Part shown: piece after piece, positions 35,682-44,290 of the stretch
How positions within the stretch are numbered: the stretch's first letter is position 1
How the letters are laid out: every line of letters begins with the position of its first letter
Origin: Chloroflexota bacterium
Lineage (GTDB): Bacteria > Chloroflexota > Dehalococcoidia > JACPQF01
Reading direction: 5' to 3'
Assembly (NCBI GenBank): GCA_016190625.1
Contig: JACPQF010000122.1
Location: forward strand, 1-45,597
Length of the DNA stretch: 45,597 nucleotides
Program-made: the position numbers and the translations under genes
Notes under the pieces: model-generated
What the model was told of the DNA's origin: nothing
What the model saw: only the letters and a program-made list of their open reading frames with translations
Database searches by the model: none

Positions 35682-36737
35682 CTATGGCCGGACGAGGCCC
35701 GTTTGGATATACTCGCCATCCACCCCGGGGCTCGCCGAGCGGGTGGGGCTCAGCCAGCGCACGAAGGCCTGAGAGCCGCCTGCCGCGCCGTTGCCCCTGA
35801 CAGTGATGGTGAAGGTGACCTTCTCTTGCGGACCGACAACTGGCGCCAGCCAGGAGGCAACGTTGCTCCCGTCTGCCGTAGCCTGGACGCCCTGATAGCC
35901 GGCCGCGGCCGGCAGGGTGGAACTTGACCCACTAGCGCTCACCAAAGTAGAACGGGACGTGCTGGCGCCAACCACAGTAGAGCCGGCCGGAACGACCATC
36001 GAGAAGTAGAGATTACCAGCGGCGAGACCCTTTCCCGCTTTGCCCGTGTTCTGGACAGTGAGGGTATAGTTGACGTTACCGTCTGCAGCCGCAGCAGCAT
36101 TCACCGCAGCCGTGACGGGCACTCGCAGGCCAACATCCTGGGTCATCCAATTCCAGATGGCTAGCAGGGTATCCTCGGTGAGGCGGGCTTTGGAGAAGTT
36201 GCCCATCCGACCGGTAGGGAACTCCTGAGTGTGGTGATAGACCAACTCCTCGAACCAGGCGAAGTCGGCGCCCTCGCCCCCAGCCGACCGGCGGGGATTC
36301 CCGAGTACGTCGCCGTGGCACTGACCACAACCGGCAGTTTCGATAAGAAGCCGCTGGCCCAGAGGGGCGCCGGCTGGTACCGTCGTGCGCCAAGGGCCTG
36401 GCTCGGATGCCGCAGGCAAGCTATTGAAGTATGCTACCAGGTCTGCCACAGTCTGATCACTAACCTGCTGCGTCGTGTAGGCAGGCATCACGCCCCACGG
36501 CTGGTGTACCGCTCTAGCAACATGTTGAAAGCTGAGCCCGCGGCCTGCCAGGTCTGGCCCGTAGGCCCCTTCGGCGTTGGCGCCGTGGCAACGCGAGCAC
36601 CACTGGGCGTCCCAAAAGGCTTTGCCCGCCGCGGCCGTGCCGATTGGCGCGCTACTGGCCGCCGGGGCCAGCGCCAATAAGAGGAACGCCAGCGCCATCA
36701 CTCCCAGAATCGGAATGGCAAGCATCATTCTTTTCAT
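35682..36737 (-). CDS. Diheme cytochrome c with C-terminal DUF11-like beta domain
   Basis: The 351-residue exported protein has a signal peptide (MMLAIPILGVMALAFLLLALAPAASSA). The first heme site is CSRCH (about residue 47) with a Met in WGVMPAYTTQQVSD. The second is CGQCH (about 140) with a possible Met in RMGNFSKARLTEDTLLAIWNWM. A C-terminal beta-rich domain (about 210-340) contains NVNYTLTVQNTGKAGKGLAAGNLYFSMVVPAGSTVVGA and PQEKVTFTITVRG, resembling DUF11-type extracellular repeats. ATG 36737 gives MKRMM; a TTG nine bases upstream is better spaced from AGGAG and is possible. It follows the response-regulator gene and has direct-repeat site B in its upstream region. Confidence 0.88.
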   Translation of the reverse strand: MKRMMLAIPILGVMALAFLLLALAPAASSAPIGTAAAGKAFWDAQWCSRCHGANAEGAYGPDLAGRGLSFQHVARAVHQPWGVMPAYTTQQVSDQTVADLVAYFNSLPAASEPGPWRTTVPAGAPLGQRLLIETAGCGQCHGDVLGNPRRSAGGEGADFAWFEELVYHHTQEFPTGRMGNFSKARLTEDTLLAIWNWMTQDVGLRVPVTAAVNAAAAADGNVNYTLTVQNTGKAGKGLAAGNLYFSMVVPAGSTVVGASTSRSTLVSASGSSSTLPAAAGYQGVQATADGSNVASWLAPVVGPQEKVTFTITVRGNGAAGGSQAFVRWLSPTRSASPGVDGEYIQTGLVRP

Positions 36738-36896
36738 CGTCCCCAATTCTCTCCTTTATCTGTCCATTTCTCATTATCGCCACCCTTTGCCCTAGGGCCA
36801 CCCTCTCCCCCGGCAACCTTCGCCTCGGAAGCGTGACTGTCCCAAAGGCAGACTACAACATCCAGGTTTCCCAAAAGTAACGAAACGGCAAAAAAC

Positions 36897-36913
36897 GTTA
36901 CGAATTGGTTACA
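36897..36913 (-). promoter_or_regulatory. TGTAAC direct-repeat box, site B
   Basis: On the minus strand this reads TGTAACCAATTCGTAAC, with two repeats 11 bases apart. It lies between the response-regulator gene and the diheme cytochrome, about 160 bases before the cytochrome start. It is the same motif as sites A and C, with a conserved flank (TGCCGTTT-GTTACTTTT) shared with A. Confidence 0.65.
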
Positions 36914-36955
36914 AATGAGGCGTTAGAGGGAGCGATTGCGTGGAATGGCGAGCGG

Positions 36956-37675
36956 CTATTCCTGCCCCACGGAGAAGATGTAGCCGATGCCGTGCTTCGT
37001 GTGGATGTACTTCGGATGACGCGGGTCATCCTCGATCTTCTTGCGAAGTCGATGAATGCTTACCTTGAGGATATCTCGATCCTCGTGATACTCCGTTCCC
37101 CACACTTTGCTAAGGAGATCATCTTGGGAGACTATGAATCCGGCGTTGGCCACCAACTGGCAGAGAATCTTGAACTCGACGGCGCTGAGATTGGCGTCCT
37201 TCCCCCTTATCAATGCCCGGTGGTGGGCAAAATCGACGGTGAGGTCCCGGCACTCGAACGCAGCAGGCGGCTCTTTTTCCTTCTTGGGAGGATTGGTGCG
37301 GCGCAGTATGGCTTCCATCCTCGCTATCAGCTCCTGTGCACCGAAGGGCTTCGTCACATAGTCGTCGGCGCCCGACCGGAACCCCTGCAGTTTGTGGTAC
37401 TGTTCCCCCCGCGCTGTGAGCAAGATTATCGGGACAAGGGAGAACTCCCGGATGCGGCGACAGACTTCGTAACCGTCGAGGCCCGGCATCATCACGTCGA
37501 GAATGACCAGATCGGGCTGCATGGTCTCCACCATCTTTACGGCAGTAGCCCCGTCTGTGGCCGTCAGGACGCGATAGCCACTGGCATTAACATTTACGCG
37601 CACGAGTTGCACGTACCGCGGGTCATCGTCCACCACCAGAATGACGGCCTTCTTCGGCGTGCTGCTTCCTTTCAC
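36956..37675 (-). CDS. OmpR/PhoB-family response regulator
   Basis: The 239-residue regulator has a receiver domain (residues about 9-122): ILVVDDDP at the acidic pocket, phospho-accepting Asp in LVILDVMMPGLDG, and the Lys in VTKPFGAQEL. A winged-helix DNA-binding domain fills about 140-235 (LSAVEFKILCQLVANAGFIVSQDDLLSKVWG ... VSIHRLRKKIEDDPRHPKYIHTKHGIGYIF). The start is GTG 37675, behind AGGAGG. It follows its likely kinase by 76 bases. OmpR-type regulators bind direct repeats with an 11-base period, the arrangement seen at the three TGTAAC boxes around it. Confidence 0.94.
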   Translation of the reverse strand: MKGSSTPKKAVILVVDDDPRYVQLVRVNVNASGYRVLTATDGATAVKMVETMQPDLVILDVMMPGLDGYEVCRRIREFSLVPIILLTARGEQYHKLQGFRSGADDYVTKPFGAQELIARMEAILRRTNPPKKEKEPPAAFECRDLTVDFAHHRALIRGKDANLSAVEFKILCQLVANAGFIVSQDDLLSKVWGTEYHEDRDILKVSIHRLRKKIEDDPRHPKYIHTKHGIGYIFSVGQE

Positions 37676-37751
37676 TGTCGCCTCCTCCTTTCATCCATCC
37701 TGCCTTGCCCATCATGATCAGAAGTGATGTGGTAAGACCACGCAAATCCTG

Positions 37752-39959
37752 TCATGATGTGCTGGAACGGCGCGCCTCCTCGTGTACTGGCACTGAAAAA
37801 TGGAAGGTGCTTCCCTCACCGTAGGTGCTTGCGACCCAGATCCGGCCACCCTGAGCCTCGACGATGCTCCGGCAAATCGATAGCCCTATTCCAACGCCGC
37901 CAATCTTGGCCGCCAGGCTGCTGTCGACGCGATGGAATCGCTCGAAGATATTCTCCAACCTCTCCACCGGAACGCCGATACCTTCGTCGGACACGGAGAT
38001 GATTACCATGCCATCCTCGACAAGCCCCGTTATGCCGATGCGGCCCCCATCGGGCGAGTATTTCACGGCGTTCTCCAGCAAATTGCGCAACACCTGCTCG
38101 GTACGCTCGGCGTTGGCAAGCACCCGGGGAAGCTTACGGGGCAGACTGACGACAAACTTGTGCTGGCTGGGCTGTACCTTCACCCATTTCACTGCCGCGT
38201 GGACCACCGGCCTGAGCTGGACCGGTTGGCACTCGATGTTGAAGGTAAGAGCCCGCACCCTTGATAGGTCGAGCAACTCGTTCACGAGATGCTCCAGCCT
38301 GTCGCTGGCGCGGAGGATCTCCCGGAGGAAGTTGCGGCGCATTTTCTCTCCCCACTGGGCGTCCTTACGGAGCAGTGTCGTCACGTAGCCTTTGACGAAG
38401 CCGAGGGGGGAGCGAAGCTCGTGAGACACGTTGGAGATGAATTGCTCTTTCATCTCACTTAATTCCTCTTGCGCCGAGATGTCCCGCAGCACGTGTACCA
38501 CGCCGACTAGCGCACCTTCGTCGTCATAGATTGGCGCCCGCGCCGCTTCCACCACATTGTTCCCTTGCCGGCCGCACACCACTTCCGTCGAGATACTGGA
38601 AGCTTCCCGCCAATCCGCCCCCGGCAAGAGTGGGCAGGATGCTTGGCAGCTACGAACGCCGGCCCCGTCCCGTGACTTCAAGATATCGCTGCAAGGGAGC
38701 CCCACTGCTTCGGCGGCTGAGAGCCCGATCATTCGCTCGGCCGCGGGATTCAGGGAAGTGATTTGGGACGAGGCGTCCGTGGTAAACACCGGGTCGGCCA
38801 TAGAAAGAAAGATGCCCTGATACTGGCTTTTCTCGACCGTCAGAGCGTGATAGGCAGCTTGCAGCTTGAGTCGCATCTCGTCAAAGGCGGCAGCTAATCG
38901 GCCGACCTCATCGCCGCCCTCGACCTTGACCGGCGTGCCCAGGTCGCCCGAGGCCATCCGCTCGGAGGCGGTTATGAGCGTCTCGACGGGACGAACAACT
39001 TTCTTGGTGCTAAACCAGCCCATGGCCAGCGCCACGAGGACGGAGAGCAGGCCGAGAATGCCTGATTGCAACTGCACGCGACGCACGGGAGCGAAGGTCT
39101 CTTGCTCGGTCGCTCCCAGGCCGAGGCCCCAGGGAGCCGATTTCAGCGGCACATACGCCATCACGTGCATAGAATTTGGCTGATCGGTGTTATCACTGCC
39201 GCTGGTTATTTTCACCTGCGCTTTTCTTTCGCTAAGCATTTGCCGGTAGAACGCCGGATGGTCGGGAACCATCAGAAGCTCATGACGCGCCGTAGAGGCG
39301 ACGACTTTGCCCTTGCTATCTACGATGTCGGCGTGGCCAGTGTGGCTGAATCTGCTGGAAGGATCGAGCACATCGGTAAAGAGTGAACTGTCCAAGTAGA
39401 TCAGAATGCACAAGATCGACACCACCTTGCCGGAGCCGTTCTTCACTGGAAGCGCCATAGCCAGGGTCGGCTTGCCGGTCAGACGGAACCGGAACGCATT
39501 GGAGATGCTTGGCTCACTGGCGGTCAGGATTTCCTGAAAGCCCGTTTCTGAAGAGAGGTCGGTGCCGACCGGCAAGTTGTCAGATGGCACTGAGAGGATG
39601 ATCTTGCCCTGAGTGTCGAGAAGCATGAGACCCTCGGTATAGCTGCCGATTTGCGCATAAGTACCGACCATCGCTTGCCGTTCCTGTGATAAGTCACTCT
39701 CGTGTGGATCGAAAGAGGCGAGACTAGGCAGCGCGGCGAGGTGTCGGCGATTATCGTCGAGGATGGTATCGACATAGGATGCCACAACTCCGGCCAGAAC
39801 CAGCCGCTCGTGTAGGATGTCGTCGGTCGTCTCTTGAACCACCCGCAAGCTGAGGAAAGTGAGAAGACCGAGAACGGCGACCAGGCCAAAACCCACCAAC
39901 AGGCTTATTCTGGTCTGCAGTCGCATATTGTCGAGAAAGGACAGTAGGTTGCCCATCAT
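37752..39959 (-). CDS. Membrane sensor histidine kinase (Cache-HAMP-PAS-HisKA-HATPase)
   Basis: Counted from the ATG at 39959 the protein has 735 residues; the frame is open to 39992 and no start has a strong Shine-Dalgarno. Membrane helices are at about 17-38 and 295-315. Between them is an extracytoplasmic Cache-like sensor (SYTEGLMLLDTQGKIILSVPSDNLPVG). A HAMP linker follows, then a PAS domain (about 390-490, with ISLAAEA-type GLSAAEAVGLPCSDIL and six cysteines in or near it), HisKA with FISNVSHELRSPLGFVKGY (phospho-His), and HATPase_c with NLLENAVKYSPDGG, DEGIGVP and GGVGIGLSICRSIVEAQGG. It heads the operon kinase-regulator-cytochromes. Its signal is unknown; a redox or anion signal is a guess from context. 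Confidence 0.93.
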   Translation of the reverse strand: MMGNLLSFLDNMRLQTRISLLVGFGLVAVLGLLTFLSLRVVQETTDDILHERLVLAGVVASYVDTILDDNRRHLAALPSLASFDPHESDLSQERQAMVGTYAQIGSYTEGLMLLDTQGKIILSVPSDNLPVGTDLSSETGFQEILTASEPSISNAFRFRLTGKPTLAMALPVKNGSGKVVSILCILIYLDSSLFTDVLDPSSRFSHTGHADIVDSKGKVVASTARHELLMVPDHPAFYRQMLSERKAQVKITSGSDNTDQPNSMHVMAYVPLKSAPWGLGLGATEQETFAPVRRVQLQSGILGLLSVLVALAMGWFSTKKVVRPVETLITASERMASGDLGTPVKVEGGDEVGRLAAAFDEMRLKLQAAYHALTVEKSQYQGIFLSMADPVFTTDASSQITSLNPAAERMIGLSAAEAVGLPCSDILKSRDGAGVRSCQASCPLLPGADWREASSISTEVVCGRQGNNVVEAARAPIYDDEGALVGVVHVLRDISAQEELSEMKEQFISNVSHELRSPLGFVKGYVTTLLRKDAQWGEKMRRNFLREILRASDRLEHLVNELLDLSRVRALTFNIECQPVQLRPVVHAAVKWVKVQPSQHKFVVSLPRKLPRVLANAERTEQVLRNLLENAVKYSPDGGRIGITGLVEDGMVIISVSDEGIGVPVERLENIFERFHRVDSSLAAKIGGVGIGLSICRSIVEAQGGRIWVASTYGEGSTFHFSVPVHEEARRSSTS

Positions 39960-40011
39960 TTTACCCCGCGTCATTATAAGTCGCATGTGCATGACGTTTC
40001 AATACTGCCAA

Positions 40012-40083
40012 GGGCGCTTCCCGAAGCGCCCCTACATGTGGGTCAACGTAGCCAAACATGTAGGGGCGGCTCGGGAGCCGCCC
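40012..40083. repeat. GTAGGGGCG-family composite palindrome, upstream of the sensor kinase
   Basis: Two hairpins, GGGCGCTTC/GAAGCGCCC (40012-40031) and GGGCGGCTC/GAGCCGCCC (40064-40083), flank an outer pair CCCCTACATGT (40029-40039) / ACATGTAGGGG (40056-40066). The CCCCTAC/GTAGGGG core is shared with the copies at 13413, 14675, 17247 and 25029, but here two units lie tail to tail with a 16-base centre. Confidence 0.8.
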
Positions 40084-40149
40084 ATGACAACCGTTTCAGT
40101 TAGTACCACGGAATTTCCGGATGCACCATTTAGGCAAGGATTTCATCTT

Positions 40150-40202
40150 GTAACCTTTTTGTAAGGATTAGGACACGTTTTTCCGGAGCTTTAATGCTAC
40201 AC
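40150..40202 (+). promoter_or_regulatory. TGTAAC direct-repeat box, site C, with candidate -10
   Basis: TGTAACCTTTTTGTAAG at 40150-40166 has the same 11-base period as sites A and B. Downstream, TTTAATGCTACACT (40191-40204) offers -10-like hexamers. It lies about 175 bases before the ferredoxin-type gene and is oriented towards it. It is therefore a good candidate activator site for the 40341-44848 cluster. Confidence 0.6.
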
Positions 40203-40340
40203 TCATCGTGGAGCTTGGATAGACCGGCACGGCCGCTCTAGCTCCCAAAGAAGGCGTAATCCAGCCTAAGCCGGGTCTTGATGGTCCAACCCGTCCAGAT
40301 CGAGGGCGTCGCTGGCAAGTTGTTGCTGGAAAGGGTGTGC

Positions 40341-41291
40341 ATGGACAACGTGAAAACTGACGGCGTTCTAGCAGGGGAATCGTCAAAGGAGCCCCAAGCG
40401 AGCCAGGGAGCCGAGAGGCAAAGCAGCAAGAAAGACCGGAATCTGATCACCCGGCGGAGATTCCTCTGCCTTTTCGGGCTAGCGGGAGCCGGGGCTGCCG
40501 TGGCTTCTCATTTGCCGAACATGTCCGCTGTGGCAGCCGATGGTGAAACCGGGGGGGGACCCCGGCGGCTGCGCCGGTGGTGTATGGTCGTCGACCTCAG
40601 ACGATGTGACGGGTGCGTGGGCTTGAACAAGCCACCACGATGCACCGAGGCCTGCATAATGTCGCACTATGTTCCCGATGGGATGGAATGGGTGCAGGTC
40701 TACCGCACCGAGATCAATGCGCACAGCGGCGGGACCTATTTCTTCCCTCTCCACTGCCAGCAGTGCGAAAACCCGCCCTGTACCAACGTCTGCCCTGTCG
40801 GCGCTACGTTTGCGACGCCGGAAGGGCCGATCCTGATCGACCAACAGCGCTGTATCGGCTGCCGCATGTGCATGGCTGCTTGTCCCTATGACCGGCGCTT
40901 CTTTAACTGGGGAGAGCCGAACCAACCGCCACAGGCCAAGGCGATGGCGTATCACCCGGAGACGCAGCAGCCGGCCTACAAAGGCACGGTCATGAAGTGC
41001 GACATGTGCCCAGAGCGCGGCCGGGCTGGGGAGGTTCCCTACTGCGTCGAGGGCTGCCCTAGGGGCGTCATTTACTACGGCGACCTGGAAGAGGATATCG
41101 CCACCAACGGCAGAGAGATCATCAAGATATCGTCGTATCTGGCCAGAAATCACGCCTACCGCTACAAGGAACACCTTGGCACCCAGCCAAGGGTCTACTT
41201 CATTCCGGGATACGGCGAGGACGCCGGTCGCAACGCCTATGACCCTCGAGATTCCCGGAGGAAGGAACTGCAGTGGCCAAGAGGGACCTGA
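40341..41291 (+). CDS. Tat-exported ferredoxin-like protein with four [4Fe-4S] clusters
   Basis: ATG 40341, behind GGAAAGGG, gives 316 residues; the frame opens earlier but without a ribosome binding site. After a 37-residue polar leader there is a twin-arginine signal, TRRRFLCLFGLAGAGAAVA. The mature part carries DmsB/HybA-type cysteine groups: CDGCVGLNKPPRCTEAC, HCQQCENPPCTNVC, CIGCRMCMAAC and CDMCPERGRAGEVPYCVEGC, enough for four cubanes. Such subunits link an NrfD-type membrane quinone site to a catalytic or cytochrome partner outside the membrane. The NrfD gene follows 26 bases later, but no molybdopterin subunit is in the cluster. Confidence 0.93.
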   Translation: MDNVKTDGVLAGESSKEPQASQGAERQSSKKDRNLITRRRFLCLFGLAGAGAAVASHLPNMSAVAADGETGGGPRRLRRWCMVVDLRRCDGCVGLNKPPRCTEACIMSHYVPDGMEWVQVYRTEINAHSGGTYFFPLHCQQCENPPCTNVCPVGATFATPEGPILIDQQRCIGCRMCMAACPYDRRFFNWGEPNQPPQAKAMAYHPETQQPAYKGTVMKCDMCPERGRAGEVPYCVEGCPRGVIYYGDLEEDIATNGREIIKISSYLARNHAYRYKEHLGTQPRVYFIPGYGEDAGRNAYDPRDSRRKELQWPRGT

Positions 41292-41316
41292 TACATCCAT
41301 CGATGAGGAGAAGCGG

Positions 41317-42756
41317 GTGGACGAACTAGTCAAGAGACATGAGCGCGAGGATCTGGAGAATAAGAGTCCAAGCCCAAGCGATAGGACGAAGCTGCTAGGA
41401 TACAGGGATAGGCTGGAGCGCGTAGCTCTCGAGCCGCTGGCAAAGACAGGAAAGGGATTCTACCTCGTAGTCGCCGTGCTGGGAGCCATCGTCCTCTGGG
41501 GCCTCTATGCCTACAGCCGGCAATTGAGCAGCGGTCTGGCCGTCACCGGCATGGGAAACCCGGAGGCGAGAAGCAAGGTTGTCTGGGGATTCTACATCGT
41601 CAACTTCGTGTTCTTCATCGGCATCAGCCATGCGGGGACGCTGATCTCCGCCATTCTCCGCGTCACCAACGCCAGGTGGCGAACGCCCGTCACCCGGATG
41701 GCGGAGTTTATCACGGTGGTGGCTCTGATAATAGGCGGCAGCGCGGTCATAATCGACATGGGGCGTCCGGACCGGGTCCTCAACATGATCCTCTACGGCC
41801 GCTTTCAGTCGCCCCTGATCTGGGATTTCCTGGCCATAACCACCTATCTGACAGGAAGCTGCATTTACCTGTTCGTGCCGCTTGTTCCCGACTTGGCGCT
41901 GGTTCGTGACCGGCTCGGGAGTAAGTTGTCAGGACCGAGGCGGGCTCTGTATCGCATCCTATCCATCAACTGGCACGGCTTGCCGCACCAGTGGCGCAGG
42001 CTGGGTGTCGCTTTGACAGTCATGATGATCGTCATCATCCCGGTGGCCGTCTCCGTTCACACGGTGGTATCATGGATCTTTGCCATGACCCTTCGACCGG
42101 GCTGGAACAGCACCGTTTTCGGACCCTACTTTGTGGCTGGTGCCATCTTCTCCGGTACGGCCACCCTTATTATTCTAATGGTCATACTGCGCAAGGTGTA
42201 CCACCTGGAGGAGTTCCTTACCGAACGGCACTTCATCAACTTGGGCTACATTCTGGCGGCCTTCTGCATCATAATGCTCTACTTCAATCTGCAGGAGACG
42301 CTGGTGCCCGCCTACAAGATGGCTGACGAGGAGCCTCATTGGTTCCACGACATCATGGGGGGGCGCTACTCCTTCTGGTACTGGTTTTACATATTCGGGG
42401 GCATGCTGGCGCCCGCCCTCATCGTGCTCATACCAAGGACGCGGAAGATCGCTGGAATCGTGCTGGCGTCCGTACTGGTGGTCATAGCCATGTGGCTCGA
42501 GCGCTACCTGATCGTGGTGGGCACTCTGACCATACCGCAAACCCCTTACGAGCAGGTGTCCTACACTCCCACCTGGGTCGAATGGTCCATCATGGCAGGG
42601 CTTTTTGCCCTGTTCTCCTTGATCGTCGTCGTGTTTACAAAACTGGTTCCCGTGGTAGCGGTTTGGGAGATGGTCGAACAACACGCTGAGGAGGCTGGCC
42701 ACGCTTCTGTTCCGTCCGTATCGGTCGGCGGCCGCGAACCGGCGGCCGCTCGCTAG
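41317..42756 (+). CDS. NrfD/PsrC-family membrane subunit (quinone-interacting)
   Basis: The frame is open from 41176, overlapping the previous gene, but GTG 41317 with GAGGAG just upstream and 25 bases after the ferredoxin stop is the best start (479 residues). A charged cytoplasmic N-terminus (ELVKRHEREDLENK) leads into about ten membrane helices of the NrfD type. Features include FVFFIGISHAGTLISAILR with its conserved His, SVHTVVSWIFAMTLRPGWNSTVFGPYFVAGAIFSG, typical of the ActC/PsrC-like group, and a C-terminal TWVEWSIMAGLFALFSLIVVVF. NrfD proteins bind menaquinone and carry no heme. It is probably the membrane partner of the preceding Fe-S protein. Confidence 0.92.
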   Translation: MDELVKRHEREDLENKSPSPSDRTKLLGYRDRLERVALEPLAKTGKGFYLVVAVLGAIVLWGLYAYSRQLSSGLAVTGMGNPEARSKVVWGFYIVNFVFFIGISHAGTLISAILRVTNARWRTPVTRMAEFITVVALIIGGSAVIIDMGRPDRVLNMILYGRFQSPLIWDFLAITTYLTGSCIYLFVPLVPDLALVRDRLGSKLSGPRRALYRILSINWHGLPHQWRRLGVALTVMMIVIIPVAVSVHTVVSWIFAMTLRPGWNSTVFGPYFVAGAIFSGTATLIILMVILRKVYHLEEFLTERHFINLGYILAAFCIIMLYFNLQETLVPAYKMADEEPHWFHDIMGGRYSFWYWFYIFGGMLAPALIVLIPRTRKIAGIVLASVLVVIAMWLERYLIVVGTLTIPQTPYEQVSYTPTWVEWSIMAGLFALFSLIVVVFTKLVPVVAVWEMVEQHAEEAGHASVPSVSVGGREPAAAR

Positions 42757-42791
42757 CCATCGGTCTTTACACCTGCAGAAAGGACATCGCA

Positions 42792-43415
42792 ATGAAATCA
42801 ATTCTGGTTGGTGTTGTCGGGCTATTCGCCATTGTTTTTCTTCTCCTGCCAGTAGTGGCATGGGCCGAGGGTACCGGGACCAGCCTGCAGCTTACCCTAC
42901 CGGCACAGGCCAAAGTTGGCGACAAGGTTAGGATTACGGCCACTCTCAAGGACTCGGAGGGCAGACCAATTCAGAACGCGAGGATCTATTTCTCCAGCCC
43001 GACGAGTTTCTTGAATTACAAAGGAGAGATGGAGATCGACGACGCGCTGACCGACGCAAAGGGCATCGCCAGCGTCGAGTTCGCGGCTCGGCAAGAAAAG
43101 ACGAATACGGTTAACGCCCGCTTTAAGGGGAGCACAGCTTACAAGGCAGGCGAGGCTTCCGGAACCATTGTCGTGGGAGCGAGCAGCCCGGCCTACGTGG
43201 CACGAGCCGGCGTCGAATTGCCGAGCGTGGATATCTCGCCTGCTGTCCCCAACCAGGTTCTCCTGTCCGCTGGGCTGCCCAGCAAGCTGGAATTCCCTAT
43301 CGCTGGCGTCTGGATGCTAGTGTTGGTGCTTACGGTCATCTGGTCACTCTACATGATAACCATGATCTTGGTACTCCGAATTGCCAGTGAACCTGAACGT
43401 AGGGGAAGCATGTGA
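42792..43415 (+). CDS. Exported Ig-like domain protein with C-terminal membrane helix
   Basis: The 207-residue protein has a signal peptide (VGVVGLFAIVFLLLPVVAWA), then a bacterial Ig-like beta domain at about 30-125: LTLPAQAKVGDKVRITATLKDSEGRPIQNARIYFSSPTSFL ... DALTDAKGIASVEFAAR. A stalk follows, and a membrane helix near 175-198 (IAGVWMLVLVLTVIWSLYMITMILVLRIA). No cofactor motif is visible. Its place between NrfD and the diheme cytochrome suggests a structural or copper/heme-docking accessory, by inference only. AAAGGA precedes ATG 42792, and its stop overlaps the next start. Confidence 0.8.
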   Translation: MKSILVGVVGLFAIVFLLLPVVAWAEGTGTSLQLTLPAQAKVGDKVRITATLKDSEGRPIQNARIYFSSPTSFLNYKGEMEIDDALTDAKGIASVEFAARQEKTNTVNARFKGSTAYKAGEASGTIVVGASSPAYVARAGVELPSVDISPAVPNQVLLSAGLPSKLEFPIAGVWMLVLVLTVIWSLYMITMILVLRIASEPERRGSM

Positions 43416-44290
43416 TGAAAATCAAGGACACGATGCTGGTTCCTCTGTTCGGCATATTCTTCGTGATGGCTCTCGCTTTTACGCTGATCGTGAAGATCGT
43501 CATTATGGGGCCGTATACCCATCATAACATAAGGCCGACCATCGATCCTAGCTATGAGCGGACCGAGATGAGCTTCGTCGGTGCGAGCTACAAGACGTCG
43601 GATGTGGCTGGCCAGTCAGGCCTGCCCGAGCCTTCGGTGGCCGGAGCCTCGACGGGTGAAAGCGGTATCGTCGCCGCCGGCAGAGCGGTCGTCGAGAAGA
43701 ACTGTTCCGCCTGCCATCCCGGCGGCCGCAAAGGCATCGGCCCGGACCTCGGGGCAGCCGACTTCAAAACGCGCTATCCCCAGGATTCCGACATCGAAAA
43801 GGTGGTCAGAAGCGGTAGGAACGTCATGCCGGCTTGGAGCACGGCCAAAGTAAGCGACGACGAGCTCAAGGCCGTCATCGCCTTCATTCGAAGCTTGTCG
43901 GGAGGCAACTCTAGCCAGTCTGGTTCTTCATCGGCTGTGGCTTCGCCTACCCCATCCGGGTCGGGGATTGCGCCGGCTATCGCTCCGCCTAGCCCAGCTG
44001 GCTCGGGAACCTCTTCATCGTCCTCCTCGGCCGGGTCGAGTGAGAAAGTGGCTGCGGGCAAGGCAGTGGTCGAGAAGAACTGTTCCGCCTGCCATCCCGG
44101 CGGCCATAAGGGCATTGGTCCGGACCTCGGAGCAGCCGACTTCAAAACGCGCTATCCCCAGGATTCCGACATCGAAAAGGTGATCAGAGGTGGCAGAAAT
44201 GTGATGCCCGCATGGAGCACGGACAAAGTAAACGATTCGGACCTAGGAAACGTCATCGCCTTCATCAGGAGCCTGTCTGGAGGCAGCTAG
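43415..44290 (+). CDS. Membrane-anchored diheme cytochrome c with duplicated heme domain
   Basis: The 291-residue protein has an N-terminal anchor helix (MLVPLFGIFFVMALAFTLIVKIVIMG) and two class I heme domains. The first (about 85-165) and second (about 212-290) both read VEKNCSACHPGG ... GIGPDLGAADFKTRYPQDSD ... GRNVMPAWST ... VIAFIRSLSGG. Each has CSACH and a Met ligand in NVMPAW. A Ser/Pro-rich linker (SGSGIAPAIAPPSPAGSGTSSSSSS) separates them. The two copies are almost identical at DNA level. ATG 43415 overlaps the stop of the Ig-like gene; a GTG three bases earlier is also possible. It is probably the electron acceptor or donor of the ferredoxin-NrfD pair. Confidence 0.92.
   Translation: MKIKDTMLVPLFGIFFVMALAFTLIVKIVIMGPYTHHNIRPTIDPSYERTEMSFVGASYKTSDVAGQSGLPEPSVAGASTGESGIVAAGRAVVEKNCSACHPGGRKGIGPDLGAADFKTRYPQDSDIEKVVRSGRNVMPAWSTAKVSDDELKAVIAFIRSLSGGNSSQSGSSSAVASPTPSGSGIAPAIAPPSPAGSGTSSSSSSAGSSEKVAAGKAVVEKNCSACHPGGHKGIGPDLGAADFKTRYPQDSDIEKVIRGGRNVMPAWSTDKVNDSDLGNVIAFIRSLSGGS

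Noticed and set aside
36905-37717. 270-codon plus-strand frame
   Set aside because: It is antisense to the response regulator, whose receiver and winged-helix motifs are clear on the minus strand.
41176-41316. Upstream start for the NrfD gene
   Set aside because: It would overlap the ferredoxin gene by over 100 bases; GTG 41317 has a good Shine-Dalgarno and the sequence before it is not NrfD-like.
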